In this document: piece by piece, positions 1 through 7,034 of the stretch | Numbering within the stretch: the first letter of the stretch is position 1 | How the letters are laid out: each line of letters starts with the position of its first letter | The notes under the pieces: model-generated | The model's input: only the letters and a program-made list of their open reading frames with translations | Told to the model about the DNA's origin: nothing | The model's database searches: none | NCBI GenBank assembly: GCA_003456455.1 | Contig: DMRV01000388.1 | Coordinates: 1 to 8,642 of the forward strand | Direction of reading: 5' to 3' | From: Flavobacteriales bacterium | GTDB taxonomy: Bacteria; Bacteroidota; Bacteroidia; UBA10329 | Length of the DNA: 8,642 nucleotides | Translations under genes and position numbers: made by a program

Positions 1-23
1 ACCAAGGACCCTCTGATTAACAG
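1..23 (-). repeat. 3' fragment of tRNA-Asn(GTT), candidate integrase attachment (att) repeat, runs off left edge
   Basis: Read on the minus strand from 23 to 1, these 23 bases divide exactly into tRNA parts: anticodon loop CTGTTAA (anticodon GTT, Asn), 3' anticodon-stem strand TCAGA, five-base variable loop GGGTC, 5' T-stem strand CTTGG, and the first T of the T loop. The sequence just upstream on the same strand (from 24 up) is AAGTGGTTTT, which cannot pair with TCAGA, and no D arm or 5' acceptor strand follows. So this is not a whole tRNA gene but a copy starting at the anticodon loop, the usual crossover position for tyrosine recombinases that use tRNA genes. The fragment probably continues past position 1. 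That it is an att site is inference; the tRNA identity of the bases is fairly secure. Confidence 0.75.
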
Positions 24-135
24 AAAACCACTTCTTTTTTATCCTCAGAAAGTGTTGCTACCGGCCTCTATTCTAGCTGGAGGAGCCAGCGAAATAAGTG
101 CCGAACTAGTGGCGCGACTTTCGAATACTACCACA

Positions 136-167
136 CTCTGTTTCAATCAAATTACCAATCAACAGAG
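136..167. repeat. Inverted repeat enclosing two direct CAATCAA repeats
   Basis: On the plus strand CTCTGTT (136-142) and AACAGAG (161-167) are perfect 7-bp inverted repeats with an 18-base interior. The interior carries CAATCAA at 144-150 and again at 156-162, a 12-base period. No T tract follows on either strand, so it is a poor terminator for the gene ending at 190. Its place, about 115-145 bp inside the left tRNA fragment, is where arm-type binding sites of an integrase or excisionase would lie, but it could also be a simple RNA hairpin after the stop codon. I see no gene in 24-189. Confidence 0.35.
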
Positions 168-189
168 CGGATTAACTAAAAAGGCCAGA

Positions 190-1425
190 TTACTGAAACC
201 GAAAAACGAACCGGATAGCCGTTTGTGTTCCAGTTTGAGGGTTCGTCCCAAATCCCGGAGGGGCTTCTAAATCAGCATTGTTCCTCCAAGCGAATGTATT
301 TCCCAAAGGACCGTTATCTGCTGCCCACATATAGTTGGTGGTTCCGCCTTGAGCAAACCCTATACAAACTGGCTCTCCTGATGTAAAATTGAGGTTCTGT
401 CCAGGCTCAGCAACAAGATTGAAAATTTTTGGCCCTGACACGCCAGATGCTGTACCCTGCGCTACCAAGACGGAGCTTGTGTTTGGTCCAGAGGCCGAGG
501 CAGCACCTCTGAAAATTGCAATTCGCAACGGGTCAGACCCTTGATCTGACCACATAAGCACTTGCGATACCGTCATTGCTTGCGGTACTACCGCGTTAAA
601 GTAATACGACCAAGAATTAGGCAATATCGTTTGAGTCGCATCAAATAACCCTGGAAGCGGCAACCAAGTCCCACTAAAAGACGACCCAGCCGGACCGGCT
701 GGCCCCACAGGACCAGTTGCGCCTTGCACTCCTTGAGCACCAGTCGGACCCAAAGGTCCTGCAACACCCTGAATGCCGGTTGCTCCTGTTGTACCGCTTG
801 CCCCCGTAGTTCCAACAGCTCCTGTAGGGCCTTGAAGACCTTGTAAGCCTTGAGGGCCTGTTGGACCTTGAAGACCTTGAGCTCCCTGTTGGCCTGTTGC
901 ACCTGCTAACCCTGTAAGCCCCACCATACCTTGTGACCCTGTGGTTCCAGTTGAACCAATAGAACCAGTGGCACCTTGAATTCCTGTTGCACCTGCCAAA
1001 CCAGTTGGGCCTGTTGGACCAATTAATCCTTGAACACCTGTTGGCCCAATGGCGCCATCAGTCCCATTTATACCGTTGGACCCAGTAGCACCAGTTGGTC
1101 CAGTATTTCCTAAGACACCAATACACTGCCAGTCGACAATTGCATCATTCCAGTAGCAGAATTGCTTTATATCAACATCATAGACCATCAATCCATCTGC
1201 ATTTGACGGCAAAACAGTTGTTGGAGGATTTGCAATATTTAGTCGTTGAATCGTATTTAAACGAGGAATGAGCAATCCTTTGTCTTGAGAAGTAATATCA
1301 AGTATGGCGCTAGGTTCGGGTGTTGCAGTTCCAATTCCTACGTTGTTATTCTGTGCATTGACGTACTCGGATTCAAAAACACACGTAAAAAAAAATGTAA
1401 TTGCTATTACAATAACTCTTGGCAT
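190..1425 (-). CDS. Secreted collagen-like protein with Bacteroidota head domain (411 aa)
   Basis: Probable extracellular fibrous protein. Residues 1-24 form a signal peptide (hydrophobic VIVIAITFFF, likely cut at VNA before Q25). Residues about 26-100 are a head module with the NNVGIGTATP and AILDITSQDKGLLIPR signatures, found in Bacteroidota surface proteins and tail-fibre-like proteins. Residues 106-249 are 48 uninterrupted Gly-X-Y triplets. Residues 250-411 form a C-terminal globular domain, rich in Trp and Gly, that probably trimerises or caps the helix. No canonical T9SS sorting domain is visible, so the exit route is unknown. The ATG lies 2 bases after the stop of the upstream paralogue (TAA-TT-ATG), implying co-transcription and perhaps translational coupling. 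No Shine-Dalgarno is seen, as usual in this phylum. Coding status is firm; the role in adhesion or matrix formation is inferred. Confidence 0.93.
   Translation of the reverse strand: MPRVIVIAITFFFTCVFESEYVNAQNNNVGIGTATPEPSAILDITSQDKGLLIPRLNTIQRLNIANPPTTVLPSNADGLMVYDVDIKQFCYWNDAIVDWQCIGVLGNTGPTGATGSNGINGTDGAIGPTGVQGLIGPTGPTGLAGATGIQGATGSIGSTGTTGSQGMVGLTGLAGATGQQGAQGLQGPTGPQGLQGLQGPTGAVGTTGASGTTGATGIQGVAGPLGPTGAQGVQGATGPVGPAGPAGSSFSGTWLPLPGLFDATQTILPNSWSYYFNAVVPQAMTVSQVLMWSDQGSDPLRIAIFRGAASASGPNTSSVLVAQGTASGVSGPKIFNLVAEPGQNLNFTSGEPVCIGFAQGGTTNYMWAADNGPLGNTFAWRNNADLEAPPGFGTNPQTGTQTAIRFVFRFQ
679..1110 (-). repeat. Collagen-type Gly-X-Y repeat tract, 48 triplets
   Basis: This is the in-frame segment encoding residues 106-249 of the 411-aa protein. 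Every third residue is Gly for 48 triplets without a break. Thr occupies 19 of the 48 Y positions and Gln 12; Pro occurs at 12 X positions and never at Y. Only one charged residue (the Asp of GTD) occurs in 144 residues. The repeated codons give a visibly periodic DNA sequence that could expand or contract by recombination or slippage. It also creates a spurious open frame of about 100 codons in another frame. Confidence 0.95.
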
Positions 1426-1427
1426 AA

Positions 1428-2066
1428 TTAGGATGTTAAGTTTAAAAAATAGGTCGAATAAGGATGGTTGGTCTTAGTAAACTCAATTATTAATCGAATG
1501 GCGGTCTGCGTACTTGTTTGAGGATTAGTATTAAACCCTGAACCTCCTTCTAGGTCAGAATTGTTTTTCCAATCAAGTGTATTGCCTAATGGGCCGTTTT
1601 CAGCAGCCCGCATATAGGATGTAGTTCCTCCTTGGGCAAACCCAATACAAACCAATTCTCCAGCAACAAAATCAAGATTTTGACCGGATTCAGCTACCAT
1701 TTCGAAGACTTTCGGGCCCGAAACTCCGCCATCTCTCTCTGGATCAATACATTGCCAATCTGCAATTATCGAATTCCAATAACAAAATTGCTTCAAATCC
1801 GTATCAAAAAAAACCATTAATCCATAGGCACTTGAGTGCAATGATGTAGCGGGTGAGTTAGCTGTGCTGAATCTACCCACGGTGCTCATTCTGGGCAGTA
1901 AAACACCTTGTGTCTCACTAGACACATCTAGAATTGCTTTTTCGTGAGCAGCAGTACCATTATTGTTAACTGACACACCTGTTTGAGCGTATGAAATCGA
2001 TTGACTAGAAACCAAAGCAATAATCAGAAGCAAATTTCTGTATTTCATTATCATCTTAAATCTCAT
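1428..2066 (-). CDS. Secreted head-domain protein, collagen-less paralogue of the 411-aa protein (212 aa)
   Basis: Residues 1-27 are a signal peptide (core LLLIIALVSS, likely cut at SYA before Q28). In-frame ATGs at residues 5 and 7 are also plausible starts; M7 (MKYRN...) gives the most typical signal peptide. Residues about 29-106 match the head of the downstream protein (AILDVSSETQGVLLPRMS; KQFCYWN..I.DWQC). Residues 114-196 match only its last 84 residues (GVSGPK.F...AE.GQNL; CIGFAQGGTT.YM; NGPLGNT; TNPQT.TQTAIR). Only six residues, DPERDG, join the two parts, where the paralogue has about 225 residues including the whole collagen tract. The C-terminus runs about 15 residues past the paralogue's end (TKTNHPYS...) and stops 2 bases before the next ATG. 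It is a real gene, but possibly a remodelled or decaying copy. Function unknown. Confidence 0.85.
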   Translation of the reverse strand: MRFKMIMKYRNLLLIIALVSSQSISYAQTGVSVNNNGTAAHEKAILDVSSETQGVLLPRMSTVGRFSTANSPATSLHSSAYGLMVFFDTDLKQFCYWNSIIADWQCIDPERDGGVSGPKVFEMVAESGQNLDFVAGELVCIGFAQGGTTSYMRAAENGPLGNTLDWKNNSDLEGGSGFNTNPQTSTQTAIRLIIEFTKTNHPYSTYFLNLTS

Positions 2067-2180
2067 CTAAACAAGATATTTAATTAAACCCCGTTTTTGA
2101 CTTCTAACGCTTCGGTGTCCAGGTTTTCCGATAAGCAACAAGCCAAAATCGATTAACGATATCTGTTTGAGCACCTTCAT
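2067..2180 (-). CDS. Possible 37-aa ORF exactly filling the gap between adhesin and head-domain genes
   Basis: The base after the adhesin stop (TAA) begins an ATG, and the frame stays open for 37 codons to a TAG whose next base is the ATG of the 212-aa gene. Three frames therefore lie end to end in one reading phase with no spacer. The peptide begins MKVLKQISLIDFGLLLIG, moderately hydrophobic, and ends basic (RSVRSQKRGLIKYLV). I do not recognise it. It may be a leader peptide, a remnant, or chance; the same 114 bp may instead hold an internal promoter, although I find no good TAnnTTTG element there. No convincing terminator separates the flanking genes. Confidence 0.15.
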   Translation of the reverse strand: MKVLKQISLIDFGLLLIGKPGHRSVRSQKRGLIKYLV

Positions 2181-5100
2181 TTATCTAACTACAGTTACGT
2201 GCCCTAAATAGAAATGGTCATCTCCGGTTTGGTCAAAAAATGAAATCTCGTATACATAAGTCGCAAGCTCAACTTGCTGTCCTTTAAACGTTCCGTCCCA
2301 AGGCGAGTCTATATCAGCCGTATAATAAATAAGCTCACCCCATCGATTTGAAATACGCATAGAATAGGTGTCCCAATCAACACCTTCTCCATAACCCCTG
2401 AAGTAGTTGTTGTGCCTGTCGTTGTTTGGTGAAAACGCATTAGGAACATAAAAACTGAAGTCTGACTCTACAACTACTTCCAGATACGCTTCATCCGTAC
2501 ATCCATTATCTGTACTTACCTGCAAGGCTACCTGAAATATTCCTGCTTCATTGAATTGATAGGTTGGGTTTTCATCGAAGGAACCTCCTCCATCTCCGAA
2601 ACTCCAAGTCCAATAAGTGACATTACCTGACGAAAAATCGGTAAAATCTATTTCTGCTTCAAGCAAGGTCACAACTTCTTCACTGACTTCAAATTCAGCT
2701 GTCGGATTAGAGAATACCTCCACGTAGTTTTGAAGAGTCGTATCTGCGTTGCATCCCTCGGAAGTGGTAATACTCAGGCTTACATCGTACGAACCCGCAT
2801 TTTCATAAACGTGAATTGATTCCACCGATTGCGAAGTGTTTGAATTAGAGCTTGGGTCACCGAAATTCCAATTCCACGCTTGTGCATTGGGCTGAGTGAG
2901 GTCAGAAAATTCAACGGCAAGTGGCTCGCACCCAGTATTAGGCTCAGCACCAAGCATTACCTCAGGTATTTCGTGCACAATAACATTGCTTGAAACAAAA
3001 ACAGGAGGTGTTTCACAGCCATCCTCCACCATAAAGTCATAAGTGGTTGAAGCTGAAGGTTGTATTTCCATTGGTAGCGTAATCGGATTTACAACATCTG
3101 GCAACAAGTAAAAGTTGTAATTGCCATCCCCTCCTTGGGTCGTAAGGTCTATTGTTGCTGAGCTGTTTGGGCAAATACTTGTATCGGGTCCCAATAGCGG
3201 CTGAAAAAAATCTACAGTAATTGGCGTACGCACGTCAATTGTAAGGAACTTAGGTGTTGATGAGCACCCATTACCATCGGTTACCACTAACGTGTAAGTG
3301 GTACTAACGGTCGGAAATACAGTTGGATTTGGACTTGTTGCATCAAGGCTTGGGTCTACAGGGTTTGCTGTCCAGAGATACGTGTAAGGCTGAACCCCTC
3401 CCGTTACAATGGACGATAAATTTGCCGTTCCGCCAATACAAACCTCAATCACATCTGAGTTCATCTGAACAGCAATTTCTGATGAGCCCCCAATTGTTGT
3501 ATTCACTACTTGAACACAACCATTTTGGTCAGTAATTTCAATCTCATAATCGCCTTGGCACAGTGAATTACTACTGTTCGCAGAACTCACGTTCGGACTC
3601 CAAATATAGCTGTATGGTCCTTGTCCGTCTGGTTGAATGTCAATTTGTCCATCGCAAGCGCCAAAGCAATTTACATCTACAGTATTGAGAACGTAGTTAA
3701 AAGTTGCTGGCTGAGAGACGATGAAGGTAGAGTCAAGACTACACCCCATACCATCGGTAACTGTAACCATCACGTTCCCAGCGGCCAGATTACTTTCAAC
3801 TGGTCCGCTTCCTCCGGTTGTCCATACATAGCTATAAGGAGCAACTCCTCCTTGTGGGCTAACTGAAACCTCTCCATCTGGAGATGCACAAGACGCATCA
3901 GTAACTACTGCTGAAATACTCAGTTCCGAAAATATAATCTCCACTTCGTCTGAAGCAACGCAACCATTTCCGTTGTTTTCTGTCCAAGTGAAGGTATAGG
4001 TACCTGCTGTCGGAACCATCACAGAAGCACTTGCAGCGTTGGCATTTGGTGTGAAGGTTGTTCCAATAGGTCCCCCAGTCCATTCTCCCATTCCGTAACT
4101 AGCTATTGCCGACAAGTTAAAATCTAAACCACAGCTTTGAGCATCATCACCTGCATTAGCGATGGGCATTGCTACGAATGGGCCTCCGGAAACGGTAACC
4201 GGACAACCGTTTTCGTCTGTGATGTCAAAAGAGTAATTATCTCCATTCTGAAGTCCTTCAATTATGATGGCACCTCCATTCCCCGCATTTGAATTCACGA
4301 AACTTGCAGTTGCTGGCAAAAGGTTTGAAGCTGTGAAATCCCCTCCGAAAACTTCTGGATAACCACCACTTACATCGACTGTAATCGTATTTGTCTGACA
4401 ACTTTCCGTTACGTTGGCAACTACGGGGGTGAGATAGGTTGCAGAAATCGAAGTTCCCAATGCCCAGCAGTTAGAATTGAAAATATAGGCCGGGGCTACT
4501 GGATCATAATGATAAAGAGTTACCGGAACGTAATAGAGCTGATTGTTGGTAAACGTTCCATTCGGAAATTGGGAGAAAATTGAGTTCGAATCATTGACAT
4601 CAGTCAACATCCCATTTGATTCAACAATTCCTTGTAAACAAGCATCATCCCCAGGGAAAACGCCCGATGTAGGTGGGCAACTGTAGACCAGATAAACATA
4701 AGCTGGTTGATAAGGAAAAACGTTTCCATTTGCATCAACAAGCGGCCCTTCGTCTGCTGGAAACGTGAAATCATTATTGCTCACAATATCTAACTGGTCT
4801 CCGTCACAAAGGATGAATTCGTTTAATCCGTTTCCGATTATTGAGCCAGAGGTCGTCCCCCCAGACGCAGAGCATCCACAGATAATCGATTGTGATTGTT
4901 GACAAGAAGGAAAATCGGAGAAGTAATATGTAATAACATAATTGGTTGCAGAGGGATCTAATCCTGTTACTTGCCACGCTTCTGGACTGCTAAACGGTGG
5001 CTGAATATTGGTGATTTGAGTATTGCTACCATCAGAGACTTCTACCACAATTGTACCTGATGCCGGTGGGTTATTGAATTCAATGGTACCATCCACCTGC

Positions 5101-6710
5101 CCAGAACCACTCACGCAATTTGACTCGAAGTAGGTAACGGAAGGAGGCGCAATAAAACCTGAGGTTACAGTGCAGTTAGAATCATCTGAAAACACTGCCG
5201 TAAAATCGCAGTTCAATCCATCTTGCGGCAAACCAGAAAAGCTAAACGTTTGCGTACCATTAAAGGGCGGATTAAAAACCTGCTGATTACCGTAGCAATC
5301 AGTTACCGTTAAAGTTCCGGTGTTTGGCGCGTCCGTATAGGTTAGAACTCCCTCAATGTCATATTGAAGATTTCCTTGACCTGATGCGTAGCAATCTGTC
5401 ATACTCAACGTGAGGTTATCCATAGAGCAACTCACGCAGTTATTAATGGTAACTGTTACTGGTTGGATATCTGAACAGTTTCCCGTTCCGGCTTGAATAT
5501 AGTACGTACCAGAAGCAAGAACTGCACTTGGATTGGCTAAAGACGCGGTGGCATTGGCATTGGTCCAGTAAGAAAGTGTTCCTCCGCCTGTACTTCCCGA
5601 AGTTATTGCAGAAGCCGTGAGGTCTAAAGTATTTGGCTCGCAAACCGCTGCAGGATTAGTAATTACAAGGTTTTGAGTAGGCTCCAAAACCACGTTAGAT
5701 AAAACTGGTTGCCCATCTCCGCACTGCTGGGTTTCAACAACCGTAATTTGCCCTCCGATTATCCCGAAGTCCACAGTAATCGAGTTAGTCCCTTGGCCGG
5801 CTGTGATGTTCGCGTCTGTAGGAACTGTCCAAGTGTAAGTTGAACCAGGCGTGTTTATCACCGAATAAGAATTTCCTGTTGCATTCTGGCATAATAGCAC
5901 AGGTCCTGAAATAGCAGACGTTTGAGGGTTGCAGCAATTCTGGTCAATCGTCAAGTTCACCGTTACAACAGAATCGCATCCTTCAGGGGTACTTAAAAGC
6001 TCTGTTCCTGAAGTATTATTCTCATCATAAGTAGTTCCGAAATACACAAATGTTTCTCCGGGGCAGATGGTAGCTTCAACCGTTCCAGTGAGTGGCGGGC
6101 CCGTGCAACAAGTGAACCCCGTAGAAATTGTTGTTACACACGAAGGGTCTCCTGGAGCATTCCCCAAGCTTCTAAAATCACCATCTAACGAAATCTCCTC
6201 TATACACCCAGAAACGGTTACAGAAATGGTAGCGCTATAGTCAGTCGACCCAATTCCAAACCAGTCATCCGTGGTTTCATATGTAAGCACATCAGAACGA
6301 TTACCGTAACGTGCCGAGAAAAAAGGAATAGGTCCGCTTCCAATATTTGCTCCCGTATATCCAATTAGCGGGTCGTATCCAGGACGAGTAACCTGAGGGG
6401 TAAAAGCAGGAGTATTCAGCACAGTTGGCGGAAGCGATGCAGAGTTTAAAAATACAAGTGCGAACCCATAGCCATAACCATCGAACGAACCAACATCAAC
6501 CGTAAGGTCTATAGTGTAAGTAAACGTACCATCTCCATTATCAACCACAATCAAATTGGTGATTTCGGTATCGTGACATGCAACTGCGGGCTTTAGGTTA
6601 ACCAATAGGCAAAAGGCCACCGTGGCCATTGAGCATGTTAACTTGAAAGAGGAGAAAGTACTAACCTGACCCGCCAAACAAGTAATAGTAGAAACGAAAA
6701 CTTTAATCAT
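2181..6710 (-). CDS. Giant T9SS-secreted multidomain adhesin with SprB and PKD repeats and CHU_C sorting domain (1509 aa)
   Basis: Probable cell-surface or released adhesin. Residues 1-44 are a long export signal (AVA before Cys45); M28 is an alternative start giving a shorter signal peptide. In order: an unrecognised Cys-rich N-terminal domain (about 45-205); an ICPGET module (about 208-260) of the type common in gliding-associated proteins; a PKD-like/Ig-like pair (about 262-425, with TYTWTVP and LSYWTNANA); two tandem copies of one beta module (about 430-612); a Cys-rich module (about 613-750); further Ig-like segments; two SprB-type repeats (about 930-1000 and 1004-1077, with GGVAPYSYVW and GPYSYIW); a third similar PKD-like unit (about 1080-1165); two PKD domains (FGDPSS 1283, FGDGGG 1371); and a type B T9SS C-terminal domain (about 1418-1509: YVPNAFSPNN, RISNRWGELIY, WDGTFKG). 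It is first in the leftward unit. No catalytic motif is visible, so adhesion is the best inference. Confidence 0.95.
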   Translation of the reverse strand: MIKVFVSTITCLAGQVSTFSSFKLTCSMATVAFCLLVNLKPAVACHDTEITNLIVVDNGDGTFTYTIDLTVDVGSFDGYGYGFALVFLNSASLPPTVLNTPAFTPQVTRPGYDPLIGYTGANIGSGPIPFFSARYGNRSDVLTYETTDDWFGIGSTDYSATISVTVSGCIEEISLDGDFRSLGNAPGDPSCVTTISTGFTCCTGPPLTGTVEATICPGETFVYFGTTYDENNTSGTELLSTPEGCDSVVTVNLTIDQNCCNPQTSAISGPVLLCQNATGNSYSVINTPGSTYTWTVPTDANITAGQGTNSITVDFGIIGGQITVVETQQCGDGQPVLSNVVLEPTQNLVITNPAAVCEPNTLDLTASAITSGSTGGGTLSYWTNANATASLANPSAVLASGTYYIQAGTGNCSDIQPVTVTINNCVSCSMDNLTLSMTDCYASGQGNLQYDIEGVLTYTDAPNTGTLTVTDCYGNQQVFNPPFNGTQTFSFSGLPQDGLNCDFTAVFSDDSNCTVTSGFIAPPSVTYFESNCVSGSGQVDGTIEFNNPPASGTIVVEVSDGSNTQITNIQPPFSSPEAWQVTGLDPSATNYVITYYFSDFPSCQQSQSIICGCSASGGTTSGSIIGNGLNEFILCDGDQLDIVSNNDFTFPADEGPLVDANGNVFPYQPAYVYLVYSCPPTSGVFPGDDACLQGIVESNGMLTDVNDSNSIFSQFPNGTFTNNQLYYVPVTLYHYDPVAPAYIFNSNCWALGTSISATYLTPVVANVTESCQTNTITVDVSGGYPEVFGGDFTASNLLPATASFVNSNAGNGGAIIIEGLQNGDNYSFDITDENGCPVTVSGGPFVAMPIANAGDDAQSCGLDFNLSAIASYGMGEWTGGPIGTTFTPNANAASASVMVPTAGTYTFTWTENNGNGCVASDEVEIIFSELSISAVVTDASCASPDGEVSVSPQGGVAPYSYVWTTGGSGPVESNLAAGNVMVTVTDGMGCSLDSTFIVSQPATFNYVLNTVDVNCFGACDGQIDIQPDGQGPYSYIWSPNVSSANSSNSLCQGDYEIEITDQNGCVQVVNTTIGGSSEIAVQMNSDVIEVCIGGTANLSSIVTGGVQPYTYLWTANPVDPSLDATSPNPTVFPTVSTTYTLVVTDGNGCSSTPKFLTIDVRTPITVDFFQPLLGPDTSICPNSSATIDLTTQGGDGNYNFYLLPDVVNPITLPMEIQPSASTTYDFMVEDGCETPPVFVSSNVIVHEIPEVMLGAEPNTGCEPLAVEFSDLTQPNAQAWNWNFGDPSSNSNTSQSVESIHVYENAGSYDVSLSITTSEGCNADTTLQNYVEVFSNPTAEFEVSEEVVTLLEAEIDFTDFSSGNVTYWTWSFGDGGGSFDENPTYQFNEAGIFQVALQVSTDNGCTDEAYLEVVVESDFSFYVPNAFSPNNDRHNNYFRGYGEGVDWDTYSMRISNRWGELIYYTADIDSPWDGTFKGQQVELATYVYEISFFDQTGDDHFYLGHVTVVR

Positions 6711-7034
6711 TGAAACGTAATTTCTTGAACACCGTCTATCTGACGCCTCTTGAAATTACCTTCCTATTCATTAGCAATTTTCTACTGTTTTACATCAGAG
6801 TTTTAATTATTAAACGGTCTATTTATACTTGAATGCGCTGCAAAAAAGATATTTTGCACACATCGGGAAATTAATAATTTAACCTGTTGGCAATCAGTAA
6901 AAATATTCAAATCGAATGTTTCGTAATTTCATAAAAATCAATTACCAATCTTGTAGTGAATATTTTAGGTGTAAAAATGTGACGTTTTGAAAATAGAATG
7001 GAATCAATTTTTGTTATGACTTAAAAAGAACAAG
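6711..7034. promoter_or_regulatory. Divergent AT-rich intergenic control region
   Basis: These 324 bp lie between the starts of the leftward adhesin operon and the rightward 485-aa gene and must hold both promoters. No gene is visible. The region is markedly more AT-rich than the genes around it. It holds two separate perfect 13-bp palindromes: TTTAAT-T-ATTAAA at 6802-6814 and AAATTA-A-TAATTT at 6868-6880, centres 66 bp apart. Either could bind a dimeric regulator, but AT-rich palindromes arise easily by chance. On the minus strand I find only partial (7 of 8) matches to the Bacteroidota -7 box TAnnTTTG, so I do not place the operon promoter. Confidence 0.5.
6985..7013 (+). promoter_or_regulatory. 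Candidate Bacteroidota-type promoter of the 485-aa gene
   Basis: TTTTG (6985-6989) could serve as a -33 element and AATTTTTG (7006-7013) as a -7 element. The latter matches TAnnTTTG at 7 of 8 positions (first base A instead of T). The 16-base gap is slightly shorter than the usual spacing. It would give a leader of roughly 15-20 bases before the ATG at 7035. The leader is A-rich (TTAAAAAGAACAAG) with no Shine-Dalgarno, as expected for this phylum. Confidence 0.3.

Noticed and set aside
76..90. GCTGG-AGGAG-CCAGC hairpin as terminator of the leftward operon
   Set aside because: Only 5 bp of stem and no T run on either strand; not enough to call a terminator.
1..270. Plus-strand frame open from the left edge to 270 (72 aa from a GTG at 52)
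   Set aside because: It starts in antisense tRNA, then overlaps the 3' end of the collagen-like gene on the opposite strand. It is low-complexity and basic at its end with no recognisable domain.
588..902. 104-aa minus-strand frame inside the collagen-like gene
   Set aside because: Gln/Leu/Lys-rich repetitive shadow of the Gly-X-Y codons in another frame.
679..1110. Periodic sequence as a CRISPR array or minisatellite
   Set aside because: The periodicity is 9-base and codon-phased, explained fully by collagen triplets; there are no conserved repeats with unique spacers.
3323..5643. Several 60-80 codon frames on both strands inside the adhesin gene (3323-3535, 3621-3866, 3898-4083, 5443-5643)
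   Set aside because: All lie inside one continuous, domain-rich 1509-codon frame and show no protein-like features of their own.
6627..6710. Adhesin as a lipoprotein (AVA-Cys45 at the signal cleavage site)
   Set aside because: The -3 position is Ala rather than Leu-like, and the C-terminal T9SS sorting domain already explains surface delivery; Cys45 more likely forms a disulphide.
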